Shown here: positions 54,290 through 62,321 of the stretch, one piece after another
Position numbering within the stretch: position 1 is the first letter of the stretch
How the letters are laid out: each line of letters begins with the position of its first letter
Source of the DNA: Desulfonatronum thiodismutans
Lineage (GTDB): Bacteria; Desulfobacterota; Desulfovibrionia; Desulfovibrionales; Desulfonatronaceae
Assembly: GCF_000717475.1 (NCBI RefSeq)
Contig: NZ_JPIK01000004.1
Coordinates: 506,721-570,720, forward strand
Length of the DNA stretch: 64,000 bases
Direction of reading: 5' to 3'
Position numbers and translations under genes: made by a program
Notes under the pieces: model-generated
What the model saw: the letters and a program-made list of their open reading frames with translations, nothing else
The model's database searches: none
What the model was told of the DNA's origin: nothing

Positions 54290-54964
54290 TTAAAGTCGGG
54301 CGGCCCAAAGGCCGTCCAGACGGTCCTGAGCCAGAATCTGTCTGACGCGCAGGCCAACCAAGACAACCCAAAGCAGGCCAACTCCCGCCAGGGAAACGCC
54401 CATGGCCTGCCACATTTCGGGTTCCATGCCCCCTCCGGAAGAGGACATCACGGACGGATGAATGCTGCGCCACAACCGGGTGGAGAAAAAGACCAGCGGG
54501 ATGTCCACGAAGGCCACGATGCCCAGCACCGCGCAGAGGGTCCGGCGTTTGACCTCGGGGATCGGGGAGGTGCGCAGCACCAGGTAGCCCATGTACACGA
54601 ACCACATGATCAGGGCCGTGGTCAGCCGGGGGTCCCAGGTCCACCAGACGTTCCAGATGGGCCTGGCCCACAGGGAACCGGTGATCAGGGCCAGACCGCT
54701 GAACAAAACGCCCAGCTCCGCGGCCGCGCCGGCCAGGGCGTCCCAGACCGGGGTTTTGCGCACCAGCACGCCCACGCTGCCCACGAAGACCAGAAAAAAA
54801 CTGAGCAGGGCCCACCAGGCCAGGGGCAGATGGAGGTAGAATATCTTTTGCACCAGCCCCATGGTCGCCTCCACCGGGGCATGCAGCCAGATGGCCAGAT
54901 GCGCGGCCACCAGGGTCAGCGCGGCTACCACGGCCAGGGTCGAAAGCAAGGCGGAATTTTTCAT
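54290..54964 (-). CDS. ccmC: CcmC, haem handling membrane protein of cytochrome c maturation
   Basis: A 224-residue membrane protein of the CcsA/CcmC family with six helices. The haem-binding tryptophan-rich motif is WWTWDPRLTTALIMWFVY. It loads haem onto CcmE with help from the CcmAB transporter. It follows ccmB by 7 bp and is last of the ccmEFABC run. No ccmD-like frame with ribosome site was found in the 119 bp that follow. Confidence 0.95.
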   Translation of the reverse strand: MKNSALLSTLAVVAALTLVAAHLAIWLHAPVEATMGLVQKIFYLHLPLAWWALLSFFLVFVGSVGVLVRKTPVWDALAGAAAELGVLFSGLALITGSLWARPIWNVWWTWDPRLTTALIMWFVYMGYLVLRTSPIPEVKRRTLCAVLGIVAFVDIPLVFFSTRLWRSIHPSVMSSSGGGMEPEMWQAMGVSLAGVGLLWVVLVGLRVRQILAQDRLDGLWAARL

Positions 54965-54971
54965 GAGCGGC

Positions 54972-55652
54972 TCATCCCTCCCGGAAGACCAGGGGAAACA
55001 GAATCAACGCCACCGCGGCGAACAGGGCGTCGAAGGCCAGAATCAAGGTCAGCCATTGGGAATCGTCCTGGAACCCGACCCCGGACAACAGCCCCCCACC
55101 CAGCTTGACGCCGCCCAAGAGCAGGGGCACCAACAGCGGGAAGAGAATCACGCTGAGAAGGGACTCTCTGGCCGCCTGACCCTGGCTGAGCGCACCCAGC
55201 AGGGAACCCAGAACAACCAGGCCCAGGTCCACGGCCAGTACCAGGCCAAGGGCCAATGCCCACTGGCCATACAGGGATTGGCCGAGAAAAACCACCAGCC
55301 CGAGCACAAAAAAAACCTGGGCCAGCAGCAGCAGCGCGGCCCCGGCCAAGGCCTTGCCCAGGAACACGGTCCCCGGACTGACGGGTGCCAAAAGCAGCCC
55401 CAGACGGACGCCGTTGGCCTCCTCCAGGTGATACAAAGCGTTGAACAGCAGGACCAGGCCGAAGACCGAGGCCAGCCAGAAAATTGCCGCGGCGGCCTGG
55501 CCGGTCATGGTCTCGCCCACGGGCAGGGAAAGACTGAAGACGAAGATGATCAGCAGCCCCAGCAGGACCGTCTGGGCCAAACCCAGACCCAGGCCGAGCA
55601 TCAGCCCCAGATCCTTGCGCGCCAGAACCAGAAACCTGGGAAGCCTAGGCAT
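54972..55652 (-). CDS. ccmB: CcmB, membrane subunit of the haem-release ABC transporter
   Basis: A 226-residue hydrophobic protein of six helices. The start at 55652 (MPRLPRFLVLARKDLGLML) is typical of CcmB; the longer frame continues through ccmA. Helices include FLGKALAGAALLLLAQVFFV and PLLVPLLLGGVKLGGGLL. Together with CcmA and CcmC it releases haem-loaded CcmE. It overlaps ccmA by eight bases. Confidence 0.93.
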   Translation of the reverse strand: MPRLPRFLVLARKDLGLMLGLGLGLAQTVLLGLLIIFVFSLSLPVGETMTGQAAAAIFWLASVFGLVLLFNALYHLEEANGVRLGLLLAPVSPGTVFLGKALAGAALLLLAQVFFVLGLVVFLGQSLYGQWALALGLVLAVDLGLVVLGSLLGALSQGQAARESLLSVILFPLLVPLLLGGVKLGGGLLSGVGFQDDSQWLTLILAFDALFAAVALILFPLVFREG

Positions 55653-56313
55653 CACCGGACCACTCCAAGTAGTCGTTCGCGCTCCCCAGAAAGGCCTGCC
55701 GCTTGCCTTGCAGTACCAGTACCCGGTCCGCCAGGTGGGCATCCCGCCGGGCATCGTGGCTGACCCAGATGACCGCGGCCCCGCGATCCCTGGCCTGGCC
55801 GATCTCCCGGTCCAATATGGTCCGGGACGCCGTGTCCAGACCCGTGGCCGGTTCATCCAGGAGCAGCATCCGGGAGTTGAGCAGAAGGACGCGGGCCAAG
55901 CTGAGCCGCTGGGCCATGCCCCGGGAAAAGGTGCCGGCCCGCTCCAGGGCCGCGGCTTTCAGTTCCACCCGGTCCAGGACCGCGGAGATATCCGGGATGG
56001 AGGGCGTCATGCCGTGCATCCTGGCCCAGAAAAAAAGATTCTCCGAGGCGCTCAAAAACGGATACACGCAGGTACCGTGGCCGAGATAGCCGATTTCGCC
56101 GTGTTCAAGATTCCAGGCCATGTCCCCGCTTCCAGGGGTCAGCAGCCCGGCGATGATCTGCAGCAACGTAGACTTCCCGGCCCCGTTGGGCCCCAGAACC
56201 AGCAGCACCTCGCCCGGCGCGACGCCCAGGGTGACCTGGCGAAAAACCAGGCGTTGGCCGAAAAAATGGCCAACCCCGTTCAGGCTGACGAGTGCTGGTT
56301 CACTTTGGGTCAT
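55645..56313 (-). CDS. ccmA: CcmA, ATPase of the haem-release ABC transporter
   Basis: A 222-residue ABC ATPase. Walker A is GPNGAGKSTLLQIIAGLL, the signature is FSRGMAQRLSLARVLLL, Walker B is RMLLLDEPATGLDT and the switch region VIWVSHDARRD. The FSRGMxQR signature is typical of CcmA. It lies 40 bp after ccmF and overlaps ccmB by eight bases. Confidence 0.94.
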   Translation of the reverse strand: MTQSEPALVSLNGVGHFFGQRLVFRQVTLGVAPGEVLLVLGPNGAGKSTLLQIIAGLLTPGSGDMAWNLEHGEIGYLGHGTCVYPFLSASENLFFWARMHGMTPSIPDISAVLDRVELKAAALERAGTFSRGMAQRLSLARVLLLNSRMLLLDEPATGLDTASRTILDREIGQARDRGAAVIWVSHDARRDAHLADRVLVLQGKRQAFLGSANDYLEWSGDA

Positions 56314-56353
56314 TCAGGGCCACTGCTTACGAAGCCACGGCGCATCACCGCCT

Positions 56354-58270
56354 TCAGGCGGTGGCCGCATCAGCTCCGGCGTTGGTTTCCCGGTCCTTGC
56401 CCTTGGACGTGCGCAATGCGGCAAACCCCACCAGACACAGAAGGACGCAACCGATCCAGATCCAGTTCACCAAAGGCTGGGTGCTCATTTTCAGGCTGAT
56501 GATCTCGTCCTCGGTAAAGCCCAGCAGTGTGGCGTAGAGTTCCACGCCCAGGCTGAAGCGCGTGTCGATTTTGGCATGGGGCCGATCCCAGGTCCGGTAG
56601 GAGCGTCTCTGCGGGGCCAACTCGCCGATGACCTTGCCGTCCCGGGAAACCTCCAGCCGGGAGGCATAGACCATCATGGCCGGGGTGCTCCAGGTTTCCA
56701 TGCCCACATAGGTGATGGTGTAATCCTGGATGGTCATGGATTCGCCGGGAGCGAGCACGGCCTCGGCCTCCACCTTGTACGGGCCGGAAATGGCCACGCC
56801 CAGAAACATCAGGGCCACGCCCAGATGCACCCCGTAGGCCCCCCAGGCCGTACGCCGCTTCCGCAGGGACGGGTCCACAATAAACAGCATCACGATACTG
56901 ACCACCATGGCCAACCCCGCGCTGGCCCCGACCAGGGCCAGAGGGATGCGAATCCCGTTGAGCCAGAGCACCACGCCCAGGGCCAGCCAGATCCCGGCCA
57001 GGACCGCGAGCCATTTGCCGTGGCGCACGCCCTCCTTCCACTGGATCCAGGGGCAGATCACCAGGATCGCGCCGATCACCGCGAAGAGCGGCAAGCAAAC
57101 CCGGTTGTAGAACCCGGCGTCCAGACCCATGGGATTCGGAGTCCAGAGCTTGCTGATCACCGGCCAGAAGGTGCCCATGAGGACCACCAGGCCCAAGGTC
57201 AGAAAAACCCAGGCCGTGACCACCAGCAACCCTTGCCGGCTGGCCAGCCCGCTCAAGGGGCGATCATCCCGGGCCGGGCCGAAAAACAGGACCAGAGCCG
57301 TGACCGCCATGCTGAACATCATGAACAGCATCAGCGGATTGCCGACCCCGCCGTCGCCAAAGGCGTGCAGGGAGTCGATCACCCCGCTGCGCACCAGGTA
57401 GGTGGCCATGAAGCACAGCACCAGAGTCAGAACCATCAGCAGCACGTTGGTCTTGCCCAGGGCCTTGCGGCCCTGGCCGACAATGGCCGTATGCAGGAAG
57501 GCCGTGGCGCTGAGCCAGGGGATCAGGGAGGCGTTTTCCACCGGGTCCCAGGCCCAGTAACCGCCCCATCCCAGCTCCAGGTAGGCCCACCATCCGCCGA
57601 TGATGATCCCGGCGGAGAGGAAAATCCACGCGGTCAGGGTCCAGTTGTGGGCGATCTGGATCCAGGACTGCTTTTCCCCGGTGATCCAGCAGGCCAAAGC
57701 CAGACAGGCCGGAATAGTGAACCCGGCGTACCCGATGAACAGGGTGGGCGGATGGATGATCATCCCCGGGTGCTGGAGCAGCGGGTTCAACCCCTGGCCG
57801 TCCAACGGCGCGGGGGAGATTTCCATGAAGGGATTCTGATGCCCGGTGAGCAGGTACATAAAAAAGGCCTGGATTCCCAAAAAGAAAATCCAGAAAAAGA
57901 TCCGGGTCTGGCCGCTGAGCAGCCGATATCGTCTGGTGAAGAGAATGATCGTCCCGCAAATCACCACCAGCCACGCCCAAAACAACATGGACCCGGCCTG
58001 CCCGGCCCAGAAGGCGGTCAGCCGGTAGAACAGCGGCAGGGTCAAATCGGAGTAGCGACTGACGTAGAGCAGGGAGAAGTCCTTGACGTAAAACGCCCAG
58101 AGCAGGAAGAACGAGCTGATGGTCACCAGAGTGCAGATCACGATCTGGGCGTTCTCCACCCAGGGCAGCACCTTGGACCGGCCCTCCCAGGCTTGATGGA
58201 CGCAGGCCGCGGCCGCCAGCAACGAAAGCAACAGGGCGGCCAGAAGACTGTAATACGGAATAATGTGCAT
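56354..58270 (-). CDS. ccmF: CcmF, cytochrome c haem lyase subunit
   Basis: A 638-residue membrane protein with about 14 helices that attaches haem to CXXCH sites of apocytochromes. The tryptophan-rich haem motif is WGGYWAWDPVENASLIPWL, and the N-terminal region includes LFYRLTAFWAGQAGSMLFW. It is 73 bp downstream of ccmE. CcmG and CcmH are not present in the window, which agrees with the reduced Ccm system described for Desulfovibrio. Confidence 0.95.
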   Translation of the reverse strand: MHIIPYYSLLAALLLSLLAAAACVHQAWEGRSKVLPWVENAQIVICTLVTISSFFLLWAFYVKDFSLLYVSRYSDLTLPLFYRLTAFWAGQAGSMLFWAWLVVICGTIILFTRRYRLLSGQTRIFFWIFFLGIQAFFMYLLTGHQNPFMEISPAPLDGQGLNPLLQHPGMIIHPPTLFIGYAGFTIPACLALACWITGEKQSWIQIAHNWTLTAWIFLSAGIIIGGWWAYLELGWGGYWAWDPVENASLIPWLSATAFLHTAIVGQGRKALGKTNVLLMVLTLVLCFMATYLVRSGVIDSLHAFGDGGVGNPLMLFMMFSMAVTALVLFFGPARDDRPLSGLASRQGLLVVTAWVFLTLGLVVLMGTFWPVISKLWTPNPMGLDAGFYNRVCLPLFAVIGAILVICPWIQWKEGVRHGKWLAVLAGIWLALGVVLWLNGIRIPLALVGASAGLAMVVSIVMLFIVDPSLRKRRTAWGAYGVHLGVALMFLGVAISGPYKVEAEAVLAPGESMTIQDYTITYVGMETWSTPAMMVYASRLEVSRDGKVIGELAPQRRSYRTWDRPHAKIDTRFSLGVELYATLLGFTEDEIISLKMSTQPLVNWIWIGCVLLCLVGFAALRTSKGKDRETNAGADAATA

Positions 58271-58343
58271 GAATGCGCTCCAAAAAAAACGGCCCGCTCA
58301 CGTCACTCGCGGACCGCTTCTGCAGAAGGAATAGGGGGAAAAC

Positions 58344-58775
58344 TCATCCGGGCCGGTTCTCGGCCTCGTACTTCGAAGGACACTTGGTCATCAGGGTCTT
58401 GGCGTTGAAGACCCCTTCCTGGATCAAGTACCCGCCTTCCAGAATCACCTCGGCCCCGGGCTCGAACAGATCCGGGACCACGCCCCGATACTGAACCGGG
58501 ATGCGCTGCGACGCATCGTCGCTGTCCGCCAGCATAAACCGGACCCCCATATGCTGGGGATCAAAAACCAAGCCGTCCCCGGCCACGGTCCCGAACAGAC
58601 GAATCTGCTGAATATCCTCCGCAGGCATGGCCAATGCCTCGGAAACATTCAAAAAATAAATGCTGTTCTGTTTCAGCCCGGCCATCAGCAACGTCCCGAA
58701 GCCGACCAGAAAGAGCGCCAAGGCCACGATGTACACGGTGCGCGAATTTTTCTTCTTTTGCATGAACGTGCTCAC
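58344..58775 (-). CDS. ccmE: CcmE, haem chaperone, Cys-type
   Basis: A 143-residue periplasmic haem chaperone anchored by an N-terminal helix (IVALALFLVGFGTLLMAGL). The OB-fold domain contains IRLFGTVAGDGLVF and PVQYRGVVPDLFEPGAEVIL. The haem-attachment segment reads TLMTKCPSKYEAE: cysteine occupies the place of the histidine used in E. coli (HxxxY), giving CxxxY. This natural variant is known from Desulfovibrio desulfuricans. It heads the ccmEFABC run and likely matures DsrJ and other c-type cytochromes. Confidence 0.95.
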   Translation of the reverse strand: MSTFMQKKKNSRTVYIVALALFLVGFGTLLMAGLKQNSIYFLNVSEALAMPAEDIQQIRLFGTVAGDGLVFDPQHMGVRFMLADSDDASQRIPVQYRGVVPDLFEPGAEVILEGGYLIQEGVFNAKTLMTKCPSKYEAENRPG

Positions 58776-58886
58776 CTCGTGTCAGTTGATAAAGGAGACG
58801 AAACTGTAATGGTTTTGGAGTGGACTGACAAGGGTTGAAAAGCAAGCCGGCAGGACGGATTTGTTCTCGAGCCGCGAGCGTTTTGA

Positions 58887-58962
58887 ATCGGTATCGAAAT
58901 CGGAAAGTTGCCGGAAATCGATTTCGATTTCGATCACGATCGCGATTTCGATTTCGATGTTT
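58887..58962. repeat. Degenerate CGATTT hexamer repeat tract
   Basis: Between the divergent-side start of ccmE and the hsdM remnant a 75-bp stretch is built of CGATTT/GAAATC-like units (for example GATTTCGATTTCGAT, twice, in opposing context around GATCACGATCGCG). It is partly self-complementary. No gene is visible in 58776-59019; the ccm promoter should lie at its left end. Confidence 0.7.
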
Positions 58963-59019
58963 GCAGGCCCTTACCGGGAAATCCCCCTGGACACGCCGCA
59001 GCCTAATAACCTGAAAACT

Positions 59020-59245
59020 TTACTTGGATTCGTGAACGGACGACAATGGGGCAAGTCCCAGTTCCTTCAGGGACTCGTTGTGTTTTGCCGCTGACTCCTG
59101 GATATCCTTCCCGATGGACGTCATCCAGGTCGATGGCGGATTCCGGCTCGGCCTTGCCGACATAGCGCGAGATGTCCAGGTTGTAGTCGTTCTCTTTGAT
59201 CTCCTCCATTGAAACCCGCCGGGCGTACCGCTCGATATTCTCCGG
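59020..59245 (-). pseudogene. hsdM: hsdM remnant: C-terminal end of a type I modification subunit, frameshifted
   Basis: Only the last 75 or so codons of a type I methyltransferase remain. One frame encodes PENIERYARRVSMEEIKEND followed by YNLDISRYVGKAEPESAIDL, the familiar HsdM C-terminal region. Near 59120 the frame shifts by one base and continues as GKDIQESAAKHNESLKELGL to a stop at 59020. The catalytic NPPF part is missing; the sequence breaks off at about 59245, where a REP-type repeat begins. It cannot make a working enzyme. Together with the hsdR fragment on the other side of the transposase it marks a deleted type I restriction locus. Confidence 0.8.
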
Positions 59246-59257
59246 CCGTTGCCATTC

Positions 59258-59338
59258 CGCCCCAACGGGGCGAAATCCATATAGCCAGGGGCAACGCCCC
59301 TGGGCTTGGGTAAAAAATCCAACCAGCCCTGAAAGGGC
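59258..59338. repeat. REP-like composite palindrome, left copy
   Basis: Three short palindromes in a row: CGCCCC-AAC-GGGGCG (59258-59272), CCAGGGGC-AAC-GCCCCTGG (59285-59303) and GCCCT-GAA-AGGGC (59326-59338). The same set, in reverse complement, lies on the other side of the transposase gene. Confidence 0.85.
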
Positions 59339-59348
59339 GGCATACGCA

Positions 59349-59801
59349 TCAATCCCAGACATATTTCTCGTCCCATTCGACGCGGTATTTTTTCAACAAC
59401 GCTCGATACTCGTCTTCAAAACTCACCTGTTGATGGTGCGTCTTTTGCCGTGCGATGTATTGCTCCAACGCTTCCACATTGGACATGCCGATAGAAAAGG
59501 CACCATACCCGGTCTGCCAGGCAAAACCCGCCAGGCGATCATCTATATTTTTGATCCATTTCGAGGAACTCTTTTTCACTTCTTCCAATAGTTTACTCAC
59601 CGCAACAACGCGTTCCAACCGGCAAAGAATGTGCAGATGGTTTTCCGTCCCGCCGATTTTCAGCAAAGGGCAGGCCAGTTTTTTGTGGATGGCCGCGATG
59701 TAGGCGTAGAGTTCGGGTTCCAGTTCGGGAAGGATCAGCGGTTCCCGGTTCTTGGTGCTGAATACGAGGTGGAGCAGGATATTGGATAGGGATTGCGGCA
59801 T
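59349..59801 (-). mobile_element. IS200-like, REP-associated transposase (RAYT)
   Basis: A 150-residue Y1 (HUH) transposase related to IS200/IS605 TnpA. The metal-binding histidines are in GGTENHLHILCRLER, and the catalytic tyrosine is in ALEQYIARQKTHHQ. The start LSNILLHLVFSTKNREPLI is typical of the small REP-associated group. It is bordered on both sides by inverted copies of a composite palindrome, the arrangement expected of tnpA-REP elements that spread REP sequences. The gene is intact. It sits in the scar between hsdR and hsdM fragments and reads in the same direction. Confidence 0.9.
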
Positions 59802-59829
59802 AGGTAACCGTTTCTATTTGGTTTATGTC

Positions 59830-59915
59830 GCCCCTTCAGGGCTCAATGTTTTCTTCCGCCATATTTATCCAGGGGCGTTGCCCCTGGCTATACGGATGTC
59901 GCCCCCTTGGGGCTG
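59830..59915. repeat. REP-like composite palindrome, right copy (inverted)
   Basis: Reverse complement of the left copy in content and order: GCCCCTTCAGGGC (59830-59842), CCAGGGGCGTTGCCCCTGG (59869-59887) and GCCCCCTTGGGGC (59900-59912). Spacers share CCATATAGCC-like sequence with the left copy. Confidence 0.85.
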
Positions 59916-59932
59916 ATTGGGGATGCTAGCTG

Positions 59933-60572
59933 GCCTTGCGCGGGCGTTGTCTTCGGCGGCGTGCTGGTAGATGGGCAGGAAGTTTTCATCGGCGTCGAAG
60001 GCGAAATGGCGGTCGTTGTTATTGGCGAAGTAGTAGGTCTCGGTCTGGTTGGAGACGATGAAGAGCTGGACGAAGCAGAGCAGGGTCTTGGTATAGCCGT
60101 TGCCGGGGTCTTTTTTGTAGTCGACGATCTGCTGCATGGCCCGGCGGGGGCTGATGCCGAGGGTCTTGAGTTCGATCTGCACGGCGGGGATGCCGTTGAT
60201 CAGGAGCATCACGTCGTAGCGCTGGAAACTGTAGTCGGTGTTGATGCGGAGCTGGTTGACGACCTCGAAGGTGTTTTTGCACCAGTCCTTGATGTTGACC
60301 AGTGTGTAGTTGAGCGGGGTGCCGTCGTCGCGGATGAAGCTGTTGATCTCGCGAAGCAGGGTCGCGGAGGTGAAGACGTCGGGGGTGATGATCTCGTCAA
60401 GGAGGCGCTTGAATTCGCCGTCGGTGAGCTGGACGCGATTGAGGGCCTGAAAGTGGTTGCGGAAGTTCCCTTCGAGAGCGGCGCGGTCGCGGATGTCGGG
60501 GCGGCGGGTGTATTTAAGATCGGTCAGTTTGCCGATCAGTGCTTGTTCAAGTTCTTGTTCGGTCATGATCAT
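59933..60572 (-). pseudogene. hsdR: hsdR remnant: N-terminal part of a type I restriction subunit
   Basis: About 213 residues of HsdR remain out of roughly 1000. The start MTEQELEQALIGKLTDL (ATG at 60566 or 60572, with GGAG upstream) is intact. The PD-(D/E)XK nuclease core is visible as YDVMLLINGIPAVQIELKTL, followed by RHFAFDADENFLPIYQHAAE, the usual end of the nuclease domain. Homology stops at about 59933, where the REP copy starts, and the frame runs out at 59865. All helicase motifs are lost, so it is not a functional subunit, though a free nuclease-domain polypeptide could still be made. Confidence 0.85.
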
Positions 60573-60824
60573 CGACTCTCCAGAGTCTCATTTTTTTTCC
60601 TGGTACCTGCTGAAAGCTTCTGTTTGCGCAGCATTAGCCTGCGGAGGGCATCGGCCACCTTCCATCGGCCAACTTCCAAAGGAACGCGGTAAGGGCATAG
60701 TCGGTGCTGGGTGTCTCAGTAATCGCCATCTGGTCTCCATCTTTGTTCTTTGGTGGCGATGCATTTGCCGGGGTTGCTTGGGCACTGCCCGTTCCTGCGA
60801 TGCGGAAGTGTCGCGGGAACGTGA
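60573..60824. other. Spacer between the hsdR remnant and the cassette-like genes
   Basis: No gene is supported. A 31-codon frame at 60634-60729 (minus strand, MAITETPSTDYALTAFLWKL at its start) looks somewhat protein-like but has no recognisable relative and may be debris of the deleted locus or of a further cassette. Confidence 0.4.
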
Positions 60825-60891
60825 AGCTAACCTGCCGCCCCATCAGAATTGCCGCGTCAGCGCCGCAGACGTTCTCGAGGTCAGGTTAAGC
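60825..60891 (-). repeat. attC-like recombination site 3
   Basis: Read on the minus strand the site opens with GCTTAAC (fits RYYYAAC) and closes with GTTAGCT (one mismatch to GTTRRRY), with outer arms CTTAACCTG and CAGGTTAG complementary and a partly structured 40-bp interior. It lies 16 bp past the stop of the 411-residue gene, the usual place for a cassette site. Internal pairing is weaker than in the other two. Confidence 0.6.
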
Positions 60892-60906
60892 GTCTGGTCA
60901 GAACAT

Positions 60907-62142
60907 CTAGTCTGTTTCAATTAAACCTGGTATCCACTGTAAGCAGAATCTGAAATAGGGATCGAGGAGATACAAACGAGACTTTTCTTCATCATATTCT
61001 AACACTGGCGGGTTAATATGTCGTTTTTGCTGGAGTTTATTCATATATTGAAGACCTTGGGTTACAGATGTTTGGGAAATATCCGTATGCCCAAGTTCAA
61101 CTATCATTTTATAGACTTCAGTGTTTAATAACCCTGAAGTTGGAATTAATCTGTCACGAACAAGTTTTAGAAACCATTTATATTTTTCTGTAGAGCCATC
61201 ACTCCTTCCACCCTTAACAATATCGTCGCAGAATTTTGAATAGACTTGGGCACAAGAAGAAGCGATTTCCTTACATGCTCTAGAGACAAGATTCACATCT
61301 GATATTTCTGTCAACGTGTCTTGCTTGCTGAATATTTCCAACAATAAGCATATGTTTTTCGCAATATCCTGAACAAGAGCAGCATTACCACCTGATTCTT
61401 CAAAGATGCTTCTACGGATATCATCGGAAAATTTGATTCTTAATTTTTCCTCACCAAGCTTTAGTATTTCAGATACTTGGGGCAACGAAAAAAGACCTGA
61501 TTGAATTTCCCTAAGTCTCCCAACGAGGTCACGATTCTCAATAAATACTTGATCGGCCTGATGCTGAACGCCTACGATAATCCACTTGCAGTCGTAATCC
61601 GAAAAGTTGTGCAAATCCTTTGACAATTCTCGACGAAATTCAGGTGTACAATAATGAATATTCTCTAAGACAACGTGTTTATCGGCTGCCTTGAGATATT
61701 TTGATATATTTCTTGCTCCTATTGTTGGCGGAGTTATTCGTTGGATGTCTTTTTGCTCACCTCTTTCTGTCCCATAACTCCCCCCAGCCTTCCCATCAAT
61801 TAATCCATATATTTTTGCTTTAATTTCTGCCTTGAAACCAGCTTTGACTTTTTCGTCAGTACTTGTGGAGTTTGTAAAAAATATATCTAATTCATCTGCG
61901 ATATCACGGTATGTGCTTTCGAGTGTAGTTGATTCATTGCATGGAATTTTTATTGCGTATTTCTCCCCAACCTGTGAGATCCACAAGGTAGACTTGCCAG
62001 TTTTAGAGGGGCCATGAATAATTAAATGCTCGCCTGGTGTTGAGAGGAAGCTCAATATTCTTGTGTTATGCTCCGGAACTTCAATTCTTGTATGCTGAGG
62101 CACACCAGACGACTGAAATACTTCAAAAACATTGCACATCAT
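60907..62142 (-). CDS. P-loop ATPase of unknown function, cassette-borne
   Basis: A 411-residue protein, AT-rich compared with the core genes. Walker A is IIHGPSKTGKSTLW near residue 46; a Walker B-like strand VVLENIHY lies near 160, and an arginine/sensor-like stretch KWIIVGVQHQADQVF near 195. The C-terminal part looks like a winged-helix region (TSGLLNTEVYKMIVELGHTD). The layout resembles AAA+/STAND-type ATPases that bind DNA or switch effectors. The start has an AAGGAG site right after the attC of the neighbouring cassette. I do not recognise a named family; a defence or mobile-element role is possible but unproved. Confidence 0.7.
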   Translation of the reverse strand: MMCNVFEVFQSSGVPQHTRIEVPEHNTRILSFLSTPGEHLIIHGPSKTGKSTLWISQVGEKYAIKIPCNESTTLESTYRDIADELDIFFTNSTSTDEKVKAGFKAEIKAKIYGLIDGKAGGSYGTERGEQKDIQRITPPTIGARNISKYLKAADKHVVLENIHYCTPEFRRELSKDLHNFSDYDCKWIIVGVQHQADQVFIENRDLVGRLREIQSGLFSLPQVSEILKLGEEKLRIKFSDDIRRSIFEESGGNAALVQDIAKNICLLLEIFSKQDTLTEISDVNLVSRACKEIASSCAQVYSKFCDDIVKGGRSDGSTEKYKWFLKLVRDRLIPTSGLLNTEVYKMIVELGHTDISQTSVTQGLQYMNKLQQKRHINPPVLEYDEEKSRLYLLDPYFRFCLQWIPGLIETD

Positions 62143-62156
62143 TACTCCTTTTTATG

Positions 62157-62312
62157 TTCTAACGGGCCGAGGCTGACCGGCTTCGGCCTGTGCTGGAGCA
62201 AGCTCGCTTGCGCAAGGACAGGCCGAAGTCCGGTCCAGTCGGTTGTTCTCGACGCGGCTTCCGCGGCGAGGGCAACCGACTGGACGCAGTCAGCCCCGGC
62301 CAGTGGTTGGGC
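62157..62312 (-). repeat. attC-like recombination site 2 (long, branched)
   Basis: On the minus strand it starts with GCCCAAC (perfect RYYYAAC), 10 bp past the stop of the 263-residue gene, and ends in GTTAGAA (one mismatch), 15 bp before the next gene's ATG. Outer arms GGCCGGGGCTGAC and GTCAGCCTCGGCC pair. Inside, two further hairpins, GTCCAGTCGGTTG with CAACCGACTGGAC and ACAGGCCGAAG with CTTCGGCCTGT, give a branched structure. Length 156 bp. Confidence 0.75.
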
Positions 62313-62321
62313 GCTGATGAC

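Noticed and set aside
56120..58408. A 762-codon open frame on the plus strand
   Set aside because: Antisense to ccmF and ccmA; its product is a Gln/His/Gly/Pro-rich chain without family motifs, as expected from the reverse of hydrophobic helices.
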